Counted from the stretch's first letter, positions 53,090 through 64,000 are shown. The stretch: 64,000 bases of DNA from Calvatia gigantea (GCA_025093985.1 JACAAK010000015.1:62001-126000), one strand, 5' to 3'. Numbers and translations are program-made. Notes: a model not told the origin generated them from the letters alone.

Positions 53090-56000
53090 ATGACCACCGC
53101 CAGCGACGACCTCACCGCAACCGTTCACAGTGCGCTCATCACCCTCGATCCTGCTCGCAAGGCCGAGTTTCTGCTCGATACTGCGCTAGCCCTCATCAAC
53201 GCCGGAAAGTGCGGACTTAATTTCGAATATTTCACACACAAACTGAACCTTGCCGTAGATATGGCGACGACGTCGAGCGGTATCTCGACGTCTACCTCAA
53301 AACTCCAAACCTCCCCAAGGCGAGCATAACCAAAGCGCTGCTTGCCAGGGCAAATGCAAGAAAGACTTGTGGTGACCGTCTCCTGGCCCAAGCTCATCAA
53401 GGTTAAATCCGTCACCACGTATCTCCACACTGAGGCTGAAACACTTAAAACATAGATTTCCAGGCTGTCTTGCGCCTTGACCCGTCCAACCGCGACGTCC
53501 AGAACCATATCCGTCGACGAACAGTGCGTTAATACCCATGTATATGGCATCAATTTCACGACTGACGCCGATCAGCACATTCGCTTCTCACACGACCCAG
53601 CTTCACACCGTGCACCTCCAGAAGTCTGGTCAAGAATCGCAAATTATATCCCCCGCTACCACCTCCGCACATGGCTCTTCCTCTCCACCTTCCACCGTTC
53701 CATCGCCCTCCAACACATCTTCCACACAATCGACCTCTACTTTGGCGAGGACCAACCCGAAAACGTCAACCGTTCCCTTGACATCTTCGATCGCGTCAAA
53801 CTGGATAAGGGCTTCGCAAGTCTTGTGCGGTGCTTACGAGTCCACTGGGCATACGAGGAGGGTGAATTGTTGGATTTGATGGTCCGAGTCTTCCGGACTG
53901 CGTTGCCAGAATTCTGTGCGTTGAGAGAGTTCGAGTGGATTGGGTACCCGGAGCTTCGTGTGGACATGGTACAGAGCTTATTGGCCTCGCATCCTAAACT
54001 CACCTCTCTTGGGTCCATCGGGTTCCACTTCGATGCGTGTGGTATATCGGCGTTTAAAGCTCTGAGAAAACTTACACTAAGGGCGGAGGACGATGACGGT
54101 TATGCCGACTGGTCAGAAATCACAACCGTGTTGAACAACAACGCCGGAACCCTCAAGCATCTCATACTCGGCGCGTATCTGCACCGACAGCACTCCTGGG
54201 ACGCTACATTCCTCTCACCAGCGATTCACAACCTCACACACCTCGATTTGGTCGACACACGGATAAGCCATACAGTTCTGAGCAGGATTGCCCACGCAGC
54301 GGGAGGCGTGGGTGGCAGACTGGAGAGTCTCACACTACACGGTATCCTAGAGGATCCTGGAAAAGCAGCAGTGGTATTCGGAAGCGACGAAGTCATCAAC
54401 GGCGATCACACATTCCTACCTCGGCTCAAATCCTTCAGGTTTCTGCTGGTCGGGCAACCCCAAGTTGTTACACCCCCACCCCCCCAGCCGCAACCATCTC
54501 AGCCACCGTATTACAACCCGTATCCACACCCGCAAATTCCACAACCGCCGCATCCGCAAGATCATTACGACCCATCGATCTTGCACTTGTATCAGACCAT
54601 CACGCACTTCCTTCGTGGAAGAACATCATTGCGACAGCTAGATCTAGGGAGTTGTCCGTGGGACCTTGTAAGTCCTATTCTGCCCGGGCTGAAGGGACTG
54701 AGGGTCCTCGGCGTAAGAATTGGGTGTTTGGTAAAAGGATGTGGGAGTGGTATTGCAATGAGTGGTGGGGGTAGTGGTGGAGCAGAATATACGTCGGAGC
54801 TGGATGTGCTAGTTAAGAGCTTACCGAGCGAAATCGGGGCATTGAGGGTCGAAGTTGGTGTATCTGAGTTGCCGTTGGTACGTCTTCCGCCTTTCCACTC
54901 ACTGTTTAGTGGGTTGACCGTTCTTTGTGTGGATATAGCATGTCTACGCTAACCTGTTTCAAAAATTCCCCTCGCTGTCGTTTTTGCATCTACAGTTACA
55001 TACAGCCCAGCTCGTGCATCACCCACCGTCCCTTACGCCGGGAGCCCAACCATACCAAGCTCATGAATCTCACCCACAGTATTACCCGTATCACCAAGGA
55101 CAAGGACATGCAGGGCCTTCGACAACACATACCCAAAATCTTCAACAGCCACAGCCAGCACGTGCGCAACCATCGTACCTCCCATTCCCACCTCACCCAA
55201 CCCACGCCGGATCGAGCGGAGTGTCGCCCGGAACACCCAAAAGACGAAACAATGTCGCAAACGCAGCCGTGAGAAGAGATGGGGGAGGGGAGCACGACGG
55301 CGAAGGTGATAATTCGAACGCCAATACAGCGAATGCTAATAACACTGGGGAGGGAAGTAATTCTACCTCTGGCGGTGGGAGTTCCTCACAAGCCCCAGGA
55401 GGCGCAGCTTCCGTTCATCAAGGCCAAGGACCTTCGATGAGCGCAGCAGCGGCAGCACGACAACCGTCAATGGGGCCCCCGCCAACTCCGCAACAACAAC
55501 ATGGACATGGACAACCACCTATTCCTGTTTTCCAGCATCAAGGATCCGGACATCCACATTATTCCCATCACCACCAAGGACCAGCACAACAATACTTCCC
55601 TCCTCCACCTCAATTGCTCAACACCCTTGAAAGCGCGAAACACGTTGCAAGTGTAGTCCCCAGTCTAGATTTCGTTGGGTGGAACGGGGAGTTGTATGTC
55701 ATTGTGCGGAATAGCGCGTCTAACGCGACTGCGAAGCTAAACGTAAACGCGGGTGGGGATGCGGTAGTAGTTAAACTCGACGCGGGTGCTGTTGGGGAGA
55801 ATAGTGGTGTTGGACTTTCGCGGTCAAGTGCAGGTCCCCCTGACCCTGCTGCTGACAGTACTGCTATTACTACCACCGCCTCAGCGGGTTCCGGAACTGC
55901 TGCCAGTACTGGCACCATTGTCAACACCAGCGTGCCCAATACCCCCAATAACGCTGGTCCAAGTCGTAATCCCACTCCGAGCACCCCTTCCCTCGCACAT

Positions 56001-56210
56001 CCTATGCAAGCAACGTCCCAACCTCCGGCCACACCCACAATAACTCCGGTACCCCCAACGGTGGAACTTAAAGAACTCCCTTCGCGTCGCCGACTTGATT
56101 GTGGTAAAGGTGTAGATTTGGGGAGTGATGATGCGGCGTGGTTGGAGAGGAAGGATGTCCCGATGGACTACGACATGCCTGTTACAGGCGTTGATGGTGC
56201 TGCTGTTTGA
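53090..56210 (+). CDS. TPR-like/F-box/LRR protein with long low-complexity tail
   Basis: Five exons (53090-53208, 53259-53401, 53456-53523, 53576-54877, 54939-56210) whose phases all close, giving 967 residues. Residues 1-110 form a TPR-like helical region (ALLARANARKTCGDRLLAQA, FQAVLRLDPSNRDVQNHIR). The F-box is at about 122-165 (APPEVWSRIANYIPRYHLR), followed by leucine-rich repeats to about 390 (LKHLILGAYL, LTHLDLVDTRI). A proline/tyrosine-rich insert lies near 405-440, more LRR after it, then a tail of Asn/Gly/Ser/His/Pro/Thr-rich low-complexity sequence with an ordered island SLDFVGWNGELYVIVRNSAS and a conserved C-terminus with GKGVDLGSDDAAW. Probable SCF substrate receptor. An apparent stop at 54952 lies in an alternative unspliced reading; splicing 54878-54938 restores LRR sequence. 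Its C-terminus recurs as fragments at 59930-60400 and 61010-61209. Confidence 0.8.
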
Positions 56211-56364
56211 TACCTTTGTTTTCGTGCTCGATGCCCTTGTTTTGGTGATCGCGGTTGTGTCTGTTCGCGTTTTAACCCGTCCTCACACCTTCAGATCGTT
56301 GTTTGAATATGGATCTTGGATTTTTGAAGGGATGTATAAGTAGTTTATGTTTGAAAAAACCTGG

Positions 56365-58720
56365 CTATCTACGATATGGCACATAGTAGAATGAACTCTG
56401 CCTTTTGCCGTTGGGCGCGACATAAATAAATGCGCATCTCCGAGATGGTGCCTTCCCGACCAGGAGAGTACGCATTGCCGTGTTGTGGTTCCCAAGGTCG
56501 TCTAGCTTGGACACTAACTTTTTGATCGGGTGAGCTTTACTTAGCCACTGAGGGTGTGTGGGCTGAGAGAACGGGCATGTGAACTTTGTATCACCAGAAT
56601 AAAGACAAAAGCTTACCATTTGATCCGCGTAGCGAGTTGCGGTCATACTGGAACCAATACCCCAGTTAAATTCAAGAGCAACCTTTGTCTCCGGAATGCA
56701 ACTAAAATCAAGGTCTCTTAAAGAAGTTGTTCTCACAAGATCTAACTCCATGAGCTCAGGTGGAGCCTATTCAAGATCCGTGTCGGTCAGCGGTACATAT
56801 CAAAGATTAAAAGAGTATACTCACGTCACTGACCAACCAATTAAAGAGCCCGAGAATGTTGCTGAAGATATGACGTTGGACTAACGTGAAAAAAAGCCTA
56901 CTGAAATCGATTTTCTCGAAAACATTACGCAGCTCCAATCTCGTCAGGGGAATATGAGGGTGGGTGTAATTGGAATTTCGAGCTCGGCATTCTGGCACGA
57001 GTGCGTGCGTAAACCATCCAAGTCCAACTTCCCATAGACGTTCCATGGTAATATCCGCAATTTGAACATCCCAACACAGTGGCACTGAAGGACGCCCACC
57101 AGAGATAGCACTGCAGTATGCTAGTCCAAATCAGAGCTGGATCAAGGAAAGCCAACACAACGGAAAGTCTCACAGGCTGAGTCTATGCCATGCAGCAAAC
57201 TGAAGTAACCCCACCACATTTTCGTCATCATATCAATATCCATTCCATAACCTCCCTGCGTCTTCAAATAATCAGAGAATGAAGCATGATAAAACTCAAT
57301 CCCCTGGCGACCTGATTCATCGAGAGGTGGCACCTTGATCACCGAGTGAAGTTTCCGAAGCGCTCCATAAACAGCGTGCTGTTGCAAACCAAATATCGTG
57401 GCAACGACCACAAGCGGGAAGTAATCGGGGGTATCATTGTTGCCAGTGAGTGCGGATAGCTCCCGCAGTAGCGCGGCGTAAAAAGGTAGCAACAGCTTCA
57501 AAATTGGTAACATAGCTTGAGGGACGCCAGCCAAGATTACAGAATAGAATGCATAAAGTGCTGAGAGTGAGCCGGGCTCAAGCCCTTCAGTTACGGACAA
57601 GACAGTGGCGAGTTGGGAGATGGGGTTGCAGACGTGCGGGTCCTCAATGTACCGAACCACTGTCGTGGCAAGGGCAAACAGCCCAGACGAGGTCCTCGAA
57701 ATCCTCGTGATATCGCGCTCTGCCGGCCAGGGCGAACCAGCGGGCACGAGATCCCTGTAGTTCTGGTGTATCTCCTTGAATTTGGCACGCAGAAACTTCT
57801 CCACATCGCGACATGCGTCGTCGGAGTCTACAGATACGACGAACTCTTCAAACGAGCCTTTAACCTCCCCAGAGCTAAATATGAGCTGTAGATGAGCTTC
57901 AGGACGGCTGGCGATGACCCATACAAGGGGATTTATGGGGTGTTGCCGAGTGAAGCGGCTGATAAGCCTAATGATGAGGATTTGTGCGCCCTCCCCATCA
58001 CATTCGTCCAGACCATCCAGTAAGACCGTCCATTTGCAGCCTGCCTCTATAAGACCCGGCTTACTAAAGGGTTCGGCGATAAGGGCGTTGAACTGACGTT
58101 CCATGTCCTTCTCTAGCAGCCTGGGATCGCTGAGCATGATCTGTTTGAGATATTCTTTATAGGGGGGGATCCTGACGGCGAGTTGGTAAGCGATGGTAGG
58201 AATGACAAGGACAGGGTTATTGCGCTTGTTTGGTCTTGAGAAGAACAAAGTCGCGCCCAACTTCAATTCTTCGGACAGTCGCTCTGCGAGACTCTGGAGG
58301 ATTGCCGATTTCCCGACTCCAGCGGCCCCACGCAACCACAACATCTGATGAGCACGTTGAGCGTCGTCGACCCAGTGATGTAGTTTCTCGAGAATTGTGA
58401 TCCGGGTGCCGGGATGACAGCCGGGAACGTGATCACTGGCGTCGAACTCGACACCGGACATGGTGTATTTGGCCAGCCATTTCAAAACTAGATTTAGCAT
58501 GAGCGGATAATAATCGAGGGCCGCATGGTTTCTCACCCTTCTCTTTGGCGTCGTTGATATTATTCATGACTGGGTGGTACAGGACGACATTATTGGCGTT
58601 GCTGAAGAAGCCGTACTCCCCAATAGAAGCTTGGTCTGATTCTTGAGGTCTACCTAATCCATTCCAGCGAAGTATGTTGTCAGAGCACTCATGAATGTCC
58701 AAGATGAAAGCACAGACCAT
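56365..58720 (-). CDS. NACHT NTPase (fungal NLR type), intact copy 2
   Basis: Five exons (58720-58537, 58487-57174, 57120-56825, 56766-56617, 56547-56365) with consistent phases encode 708 residues. The N-terminal segment (about residues 36-55) reads GFFSNANNVVLYHPVMNNIN. HPGTR is at about 86-90, Walker A GAAGVGKS at 115-122, Walker B LLDGLDEC at 217-224, and a sensor-like VIASRPEAHL follows. After the NACHT module come a helical region (DPHVCNPISQLATVLSVTEG, GALRKLHSVIKVPPL) and a C-terminal domain ending APSRRCAFIYVAPNGKRQ. No WD40, ankyrin or TPR repeats are visible. NACHT proteins of this kind act in fungal non-self recognition or programmed cell death; the partner is unknown. Tail-to-tail with the TPR/F-box gene (154 bp between stops). 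The true start could lie further upstream. Confidence 0.85.
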
Positions 58721-58785
58721 GTTTGGCCCTTCCGGGATCTGTGATTGCTGACACGGGTGTTTGTTCTTCAGGCCCCTGGTCTTAA

Positions 58786-59139
58786 TTACAGAATTATACC
58801 CTTAATTAAACGCTTACATGGTGCAGGAGGATACTTACTAGACAGGATATTTGAGGGTGGCGGAGTACTCTGATTGTGGCCCAGAGGTGTCAGGCTCAGC
58901 TCTGTTTCGTCTTGTTTATGAATGCCATCATGAGGAACTGGCAACTGATCGGAACTAGCAAGGTCACCTTCCTGGGGAGATCGTGATGAAGAACGAAACA
59001 AGTATATGGACAAAAACATGGTAAGAACAGAGACACCCGTGGCGAGAAAAGTGACCACCATGAGAGAACCGATGGAAATGTAAGAGAGAAGGAAACCGCA
59101 CAGCCTTAACCTGCAAAATCCGTTGCCGTCCCTCCCCAC
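58786..59139 (-). CDS. Small putative membrane protein, uncertain
   Basis: An open frame of 117 codons with one convincing hydrophobic helix (SIGSLMVVTFLATGVSVLTM) followed by a Ser/Gln/Pro-rich hydrophilic part. A GTAAGT donor lies inside its end (SNILS), so it may be a 5' exon of the NACHT gene downstream, but no acceptor joins it in phase to the exon at 58720. It may be spurious. Confidence 0.25.
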   Translation of the reverse strand: MGRDGNGFCRLRLCGFLLSYISIGSLMVVTFLATGVSVLTMFLSIYLFRSSSRSPQEGDLASSDQLPVPHDGIHKQDETELSLTPLGHNQSTPPPSNILSSKYPPAPCKRLIKGIIL

Positions 59140-59929
59140 GTGTTGGCTCGGGCGTCAAAATGCCGCATGTACAGCAATGATGCAAAGGCACAGAATTACC
59201 TAGAATGTATACACTGCGCCAACGAGTCGATGTGACATAGGACATATTGAAATCACATTGATTTCATAAAGTGCAAAGTGTGTCATATGAAAGACTACAC
59301 TTTTTGGATCTAATATGATATCAATATGATGAGTGTCACATTAACTCGTCAGCGCAGTGTATACGCTATCTAGTATGAATTTCTGGTTTGCTAAATCAAG
59401 TTCAGTGGCGAACGACAGGCGATTTAATTACAAGGAACAGATTCACGCACCTCTACTGAGCGCTTTTTTTTTCTCGATGCCGTACTTGTTCATCCCTTGT
59501 TCTTAAACATAACTTCCCAAGTGCCCCTACCTTTGAGTCCGACCGCCGTATCCGTGGGGGTCTTGTCCTCCCCATCCTTGGCTGTAATATGCCCTCCTCA
59601 ATCAACTGACGAATGCGTACTTTGTTCCTCTTTCATTTCAGCCCAATGCAACAACGCCACCCCGCGTTGCCCCAGAAATTTGGCGTTCCGCTATGCAAGC
59701 AACAGTATGAGAAAAGAGTATCATTCTGTACGTGGCCTACACAAATGCCTTCAAAAATTATATGACTGGTTGTGAAGAAAATACAGTCCAACAAACTGCG
59801 AGGAATGTAATCTCCGAGCCCTACCCTTCCTAGGTTGAAAAGCCAAGGGTGTTGGGTATGAGGATCTCTTGTTTGGTTAGAAAGTGTAGTAATGAAGGGG
59901 CTAAGTATGATATATGATGAACGAGGGGA
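59140..59929. other. Intergenic region, no gene seen
   Basis: AT-rich around 59250-59330, with short frames only. Nothing recognisable before the first fragment of the TPR/F-box gene copy. Confidence 0.45.
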
Positions 59930-60400
59930 TTGGTAGCGACATGGAATACGCTTCGGGATTGGGGCTGCTCGTTGGGAACTTACCGAGGCGGATTCAAGTA
60001 GTTGCGAGCTGGACTCTACACTTCATTAGTAACGGTGGGCTATTACTTATTTCTTATCGTGGAAAATGGAGCGTCTAACGCCTGCACGAAATCGGGCACG
60101 AACGCATGAATACGGAGGAGCCAACACCGACAGGGGTGGGAAGGGTGGTAGTGCTGGCCCACCCCAAGTGCCCCTTTCCCTCACACATCTAAGGCACTCA
60201 CCAGCTCAAGCGATTTGCAATTAATTACTTACACTCACTTCAAGACTCTAAACGGTGGAATCAAAGGAGATCCCTTTACGTTGTCGATTCGGCTGCGGCA
60301 AAGCCATCGATCTGGGAAGTGATGATGCGGCGTGGAAGGATGTCCCTCCGAGCGATAATATGCCTGCACTGACGGAGTCGCTGTTCAACGTTATCGTTGT
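59930..60400 (+). pseudogene. Fragment of the TPR/F-box gene (unit 2)
   Basis: Degenerate similarity, in the same order as in the intact gene, to three of its parts: the block around the end of exon 4 (EYASGLGLLVGNLP against EYTSELDVLVKSLP), the NSASNATAK region, and the C-terminus (GKAIDLGSDDAAWKDVP against GKGVDLGSDDAAWLERKDVP). Exons 1-3 and most of exon 4 are absent. Confidence 0.65.
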
Positions 60401-60599
60401 TTTGTTAGTCGACCCTCTGTTGTCTTTGTTTCGTGTTGTTAGAGCCCTGAATCACAATAGGGACTTTCTGGCGACCGAAAGAACCCCGATATCCCCACTC
60501 CTCATCCTCTTCCGATCCCCTTCAAGAAAAGGGACCAGGAATCACCACACAGAAATATCCTGAATTTCCAGAAAACCCGGTCCCGAACACACGCGACTA

Positions 60600-60990
60600 T
60601 TTACAATATAGCACATAATAAAAGAGACGCCATCTCCAACTCCGGGTTCGGTCAATATAAATGCACATCTCCTGGAAGGCGCCTTTCCGACTACCGGGGC
60701 ACTCGTTGCCGTGACGAAGTTGAGCTAGCTTGGAAACTAGCTTTTCAATTAGATCAAGTGCGGAATCTTAGCATGGGTGAAGGGGCAAGGACAGGTAGTC
60801 TGAGTCCCCCCGCCGTCGGGGAAAAGAAAAGAAAGGATGAGGTCTACTTTGTGAGTTGTGTGGGCAGTCGAAATATAGGTGCCAACATCCCAGTTGTGAG
60901 CTATCTTTGTCTCCGAAATGTAATCCGATCTAAGTCCTTCAGAAGGGCTCTTTTTACCAGGCCAGACTCGACCAGTTCCCCTAGTGCCTG
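60600..60990 (-). pseudogene. Fragment of a NACHT gene C-terminus (unit 2)
   Basis: Reads like the last three exons of the NACHT copy at 56365: DYISETKIAHNWDVGTYIS corresponds to SCIPETKVALEFNWGIGSS, and the block around 60650-60700 corresponds to the APSRRCAFIYV exon. The NACHT core is missing. It has the same tail-to-tail orientation to the preceding TPR/F-box fragment as in the intact pair. Confidence 0.65.
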
Positions 60991-61009
60991 TTTGTGTCCA
61001 TAATCCGAC

Positions 61010-61209
61010 TCCGGGTACCCCTTCCCTCGTGCACCCTGCAAGTAACTTTTCCACCTGCGGCCACATCCACAACAGCTCCGGTACCTTCAATGGTGGAACT
61101 CAAAGGACTGTTTTCGCGTCGTCGACTTAATCGAGGTAAAGGTGTAGATTTAGGAGTGACGATGTGGCGTATTTGGAGAGGAGGGACGTCCCGATGAACT
61201 ATGACATGC
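61010..61209 (+). pseudogene. Fragment of the TPR/F-box gene C-terminus (unit 3)
   Basis: Shares TPSLVHPA, APVPSMVELKGLFSRRRL, GKGVDLG and, after a phase change, DVPMNYDMPV with the end of the intact gene at 56000-56190. The last codons are separated from the rest by the LTR at 61214-61916; downstream of that LTR the similarity to the 3' end resumes. Confidence 0.7.
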
Positions 61210-61213
61210 CCGT

Positions 61214-61916
61214 TGAAGAGATGAGGCGGCGGTTCAACGAAAATAGGGTGTGACTGCGTCCGTCAGTCACGAGGCTTCGAAACCAGGTCCAGGAAGGGAG
61301 AGACAGAGGCCGGGAACACAAGAGAACGAGGAGCGAGAGTGATGGCGTCGTTGAAGACAAGAGTTCAGAACGAGCGTGGACTGAGAGTCAACGAGAGAGC
61401 GACCGACAACGAGAGACAATGCTGAGAGAATTCGGAGCGAGACTTCGAGAGCGAGAAAAGTGGGTATCCAATTACTAGGTGTCGAGCCTCTACTGGCTCG
61501 ACTGTATTTATACTGTAGACAACTTGTCCGGTGTTCAATTTCTACGGTTATCTACAAATACTGAATCTGTATAGCAAATGAGTTGAGTTAGTATAATGAA
61601 GGTTAGGCTAGGGAACTGTGGTAAAATGTTGAAATTTTTGAAACACAACGAGTGAATGTGCAACTACGGAGGCGAAGAGTCTGAATTAGAAAAAAAATGT
61701 CGGTAACGAGAAAGATGTGCGGTGAAATTTTATTAAAGTGGGTAGTGGTCTAAAACACGACAGGTGAAATGGATGGTTGTGTAGTGAGCGAGGAACGAGC
61801 GGATCGGCGACGGATCGATGAATGGTCGGGGTGACGAAATCTTCGGAGGGCGGACTGATTAGTGTGAGATGCTCGTTGGGTGCCGTTCCGAAGGCAGCCG
61901 ACGTGCAGTCTCCACA
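61214..61916 (-). mobile_element. Solo LTR, gypsy family of 46985-47716
   Basis: Inverted relative of the LTR at 46985-47716: reverse complement starts TGTGGAGACTGCACG and ends CATCTCTTCA. Flanked by CCGT (61210-61213 and 61917-61920; a 5-bp CCGTT reading is also possible). The intact paralogue of the target carries the uninterrupted site near 56172-56190, which fixes both ends. It retains the TATA box and the GTCGAGCC/GGCTCGAC hairpin (61481-61502). Confidence 0.8.
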
Positions 61917-62035
61917 CCGTTAGGGTCACTGATGTTGCTTTTTTCGCTCGTAATTCTGGATTTGACCTGGGTTTATATCTTGGATTTTGAAGAGGTATAT
62001 TTTATTAATAGCTTATAGACTTGGAATGAACCCGG

Positions 62036-64000
62036 CTATTTAAAGTATGGCACGTAATAAAATGTACTCTGCCTTTTACCGCTGGGCTCAACATAAATAA
62101 ATGCACATCTCCGAGATGGTGCCTTCCCAACCAGCACAGCACGGATTGTTGCGTTATGGCGGCCAAGGTCATCCAACCTGGATACTAATTCTTTAGTTGT
62201 GTAAGATCCAGGTGACCACCGAGGGTCGGTGGACTGCAGAGGACGGCCATGTGAGTTTACGCATCACCAAAAAATCCAAAAGCACGGCGTACCGTTTGAG
62301 CCCCATACTGAATTGCGGTCCGAGTAGAACGGGTACGCCAGCGATATTCAAGGGCAATCTTTGTCTCCGGAATGCAACTGAGATCAAGATCTCTAAGAGG
62401 AATTATTTTCACAAGGCCCAAATGTACTAGCTCAGGTGGAGCCTGTCCAGAGTTTTGTGAGTGAATGATACAGGATGATTAGAGTGTTATACTCACGTCA
62501 CTGACCAACCAATCAAAGAGGCCGAGGGTGTAGCTGGAAAAACGGCGCCGGGCAGGCCTGAAATAAAGTCCACTGAAATCAATCTTCTCAAAAACATTAC
62601 GCAGCTCCACTTTTGTCAAGGGTACATGAAGGTGAGTGTAACCGGAATTTTGAGCTCGACAAAGTGTGTGCATAAACCACCCAAGTCCAACTTCCCAAAG
62701 ACGTTCCTTGATAATATCCGGAAGTTGAACGTCCCAACACAATGGCACAGGAGGACGCCCACCGGAAATAGCATTGCAGTATGCTAGCTCGGTTCAGAAC
62801 TGGATCAACGAAAGTACAACGGAAAGTCTCACAAGATGAATCCATCCCATGCAGCAAATTGAAGTAACCCCACCACATTTTTGTTACCATATCAATATTC
62901 GTTGCATAACTCCTCTGCGTCTTCAAGTAATCAGAGAACGAAGCATGATAGAACTCAATCCCCCGCCGACCTGATTCATCGAGAGGTGGCACCTTGATCA
63001 CCGAGTGAAGTTTCCGAAGCGCTCCATAAACAACGTGCTGTTGCAAACCAAATATCGTGGCAACAATCACAAGCGGGAAGTAATTGGGGGTATCACCATC
63101 ACCAGTGAGTGTAGATAGCTCTTGCAGTAGCGTAGCATAGAAGGGCAGTAACACTTTCAAAGTTGGTAACATGGTTTGGGGGATACCGCCAAGGATCACT
63201 GAGTAGAGTGCATAGAGTGCTGAGAGTGAACCCGGCTCAAGTCCTTCAGTCACAGACAGGACGGTGGTAAGTTGGGAGATAGGGTTGCAGACGTGCGGGT
63301 CTTCGATGTGCCGAACCACTGTCGTCGCAAGGGCAAACAGCCCAGACGAAGCCTTCGAAATCCTCGTGATATCACGCTCTGCCGGCCATGGGACACCAGC
63401 AGGCATGAGATCCCTGTAGCTCCGATGTATCTCCTTAAATTTGGAGCGCAGAAACTTCTCCACATCGCGACATGCGTCGTCAGAATCTATGGATACGGCA
63501 AACTCTTCAAACGAGCCTTTAACCTCCCCAGAGCTAAATATGAGCTGTAGATGTGCTTCAGGACGACTGGCGATGACCCAGACAAGGGGGCTTGCAGGAT
63601 ATTGGCGAGTGAAGCGGCTGATGAGCTCAACAATGAGGATTTGCGCACCCTCCCCATCGCATTCGTCCAGACCATCCAGGAGGACCGCCCATTTGTAACC
63701 CACCCCCATAAGACCCAACTTGCTAAAAGGCTCGGCGATAAGGGCATTAAACTGACGTTCCATGTCCTTTTCTAGCAGCTTGGGATCGCTGAGCATGGTT
63801 CGTTCAAGGTATTCTTTATAGGGGGGGATCCTCACGGCAAGTTGGTAGATAATGGTAGGAATGACGAAGGCAGCGTTATTGCGCTTGTTTGGTCTTGAGA
63901 AGAATAGAGTTGCCCCCAGCTTCGAAGCTTCGGACAATTGTTCTGAGAGACTCTGGAGGATTGCCGATTTCCCGACTCCAGCAGCCCCACGCAACCACAG
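62036..64000 (-). CDS. NACHT NTPase (fungal NLR type), copy 3, cut by the window end
   Basis: Exons read: 64000 (beyond window)-62833, 62783-62497, 62442-62293 and 62233-62036. The window begins within Walker A (GAAGVGKS). Walker B WAVLLDGLDECDGEG, VIASRPEAHLQL and the helical GALRKLHSVIKVPPL block are intact, and no stop or frame shift is seen. Exon sizes match copy 2 (150 nt for the third exon; 287 against 296 for the second, a difference of 3 codons). The last exon uses a CTGCAG acceptor upstream of the site used in copy 2, which is CAG there but CGG here. Closest relative is copy 2. The 5' end lies outside the window. Confidence 0.85.

Noticed and set aside
60255..60563. A 102-codon frame starting MESKEIPLRCRFGC
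   Set aside because: Its first 30 codons are a fragment of the TPR/F-box C-terminus and the rest is unrelated; it is not an independent gene.

Overview
The window is fungal, very probably an agaricomycete mushroom (Basidiomycota). Host genes carry many short GT-AG introns of about 50-70 nt, and the gene set is typical of mushrooms: repeat-less NACHT NTPases with the HPGTR..GPAGVGKS signature, expanded F-box families, a GH79 glycoside hydrolase, and nested Ty3/gypsy and Ty1/copia retroelements. The species cannot be read from the sequence. All assignments come from reading the translations; no search was run.

Layout. 1-4.5 kb: no gene I can support, only an isolated CCAAT/TATA promoter-like stretch. 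4.55-6.88 kb: long-chain acyl-CoA synthetase whose centre carries a cluster of 1-nt insertions. 8.29-10.78 kb: secreted GH79-type enzyme with two 1-nt frame breaks. 11.44-13.91 kb: intact HPC2/ubinuclein-like histone chaperone subunit with 8 exons. 14.7-22.9 kb: minus-strand F-box cluster, with one intact F-box/LRR gene, one decayed F-box/LRR copy and three decayed copies of a second F-box family. 23.9-47.7 kb: AT-rich retrotransposon block. It holds a truncated gypsy gag, a stretch with a recurring octamer, and a gypsy element interrupted twice: by a chromodomain gypsy element (29372-35725, TSD AAGTA) and by a copia element (36783-43582, TSD TTTGC). 49.1-51.3 kb: NACHT pseudogene. 51.4-53.05 kb: Golgi pH regulator (GPHR/GPR89), head-to-head across 38 bp with a large TPR-like/F-box/LRR gene (53.09-56.21 kb). 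56.4-58.7 kb: intact NACHT gene, tail-to-tail with it. 59.9-64 kb: remnants of two further units of the same pair, one split by a solo LTR, ending in a third NACHT gene cut by the window edge.

Themes. Housekeeping genes (HPC2-like, GPHR) are intact and compact. Around them lie fast-evolving families (F-box, NACHT) amplified as local modules and a retrotransposon sink. In the chromodomain element the pol frame has about sixteen stops, mostly TGA where arginine is expected, and no frameshift, and its LTRs differ only by transitions. That points to C-to-T deamination rather than random decay. The two most interesting points are the recurrent TPR/F-box plus NACHT tail-to-tail module and the extra open frame between pol and the 3' LTR of the chromodomain element.
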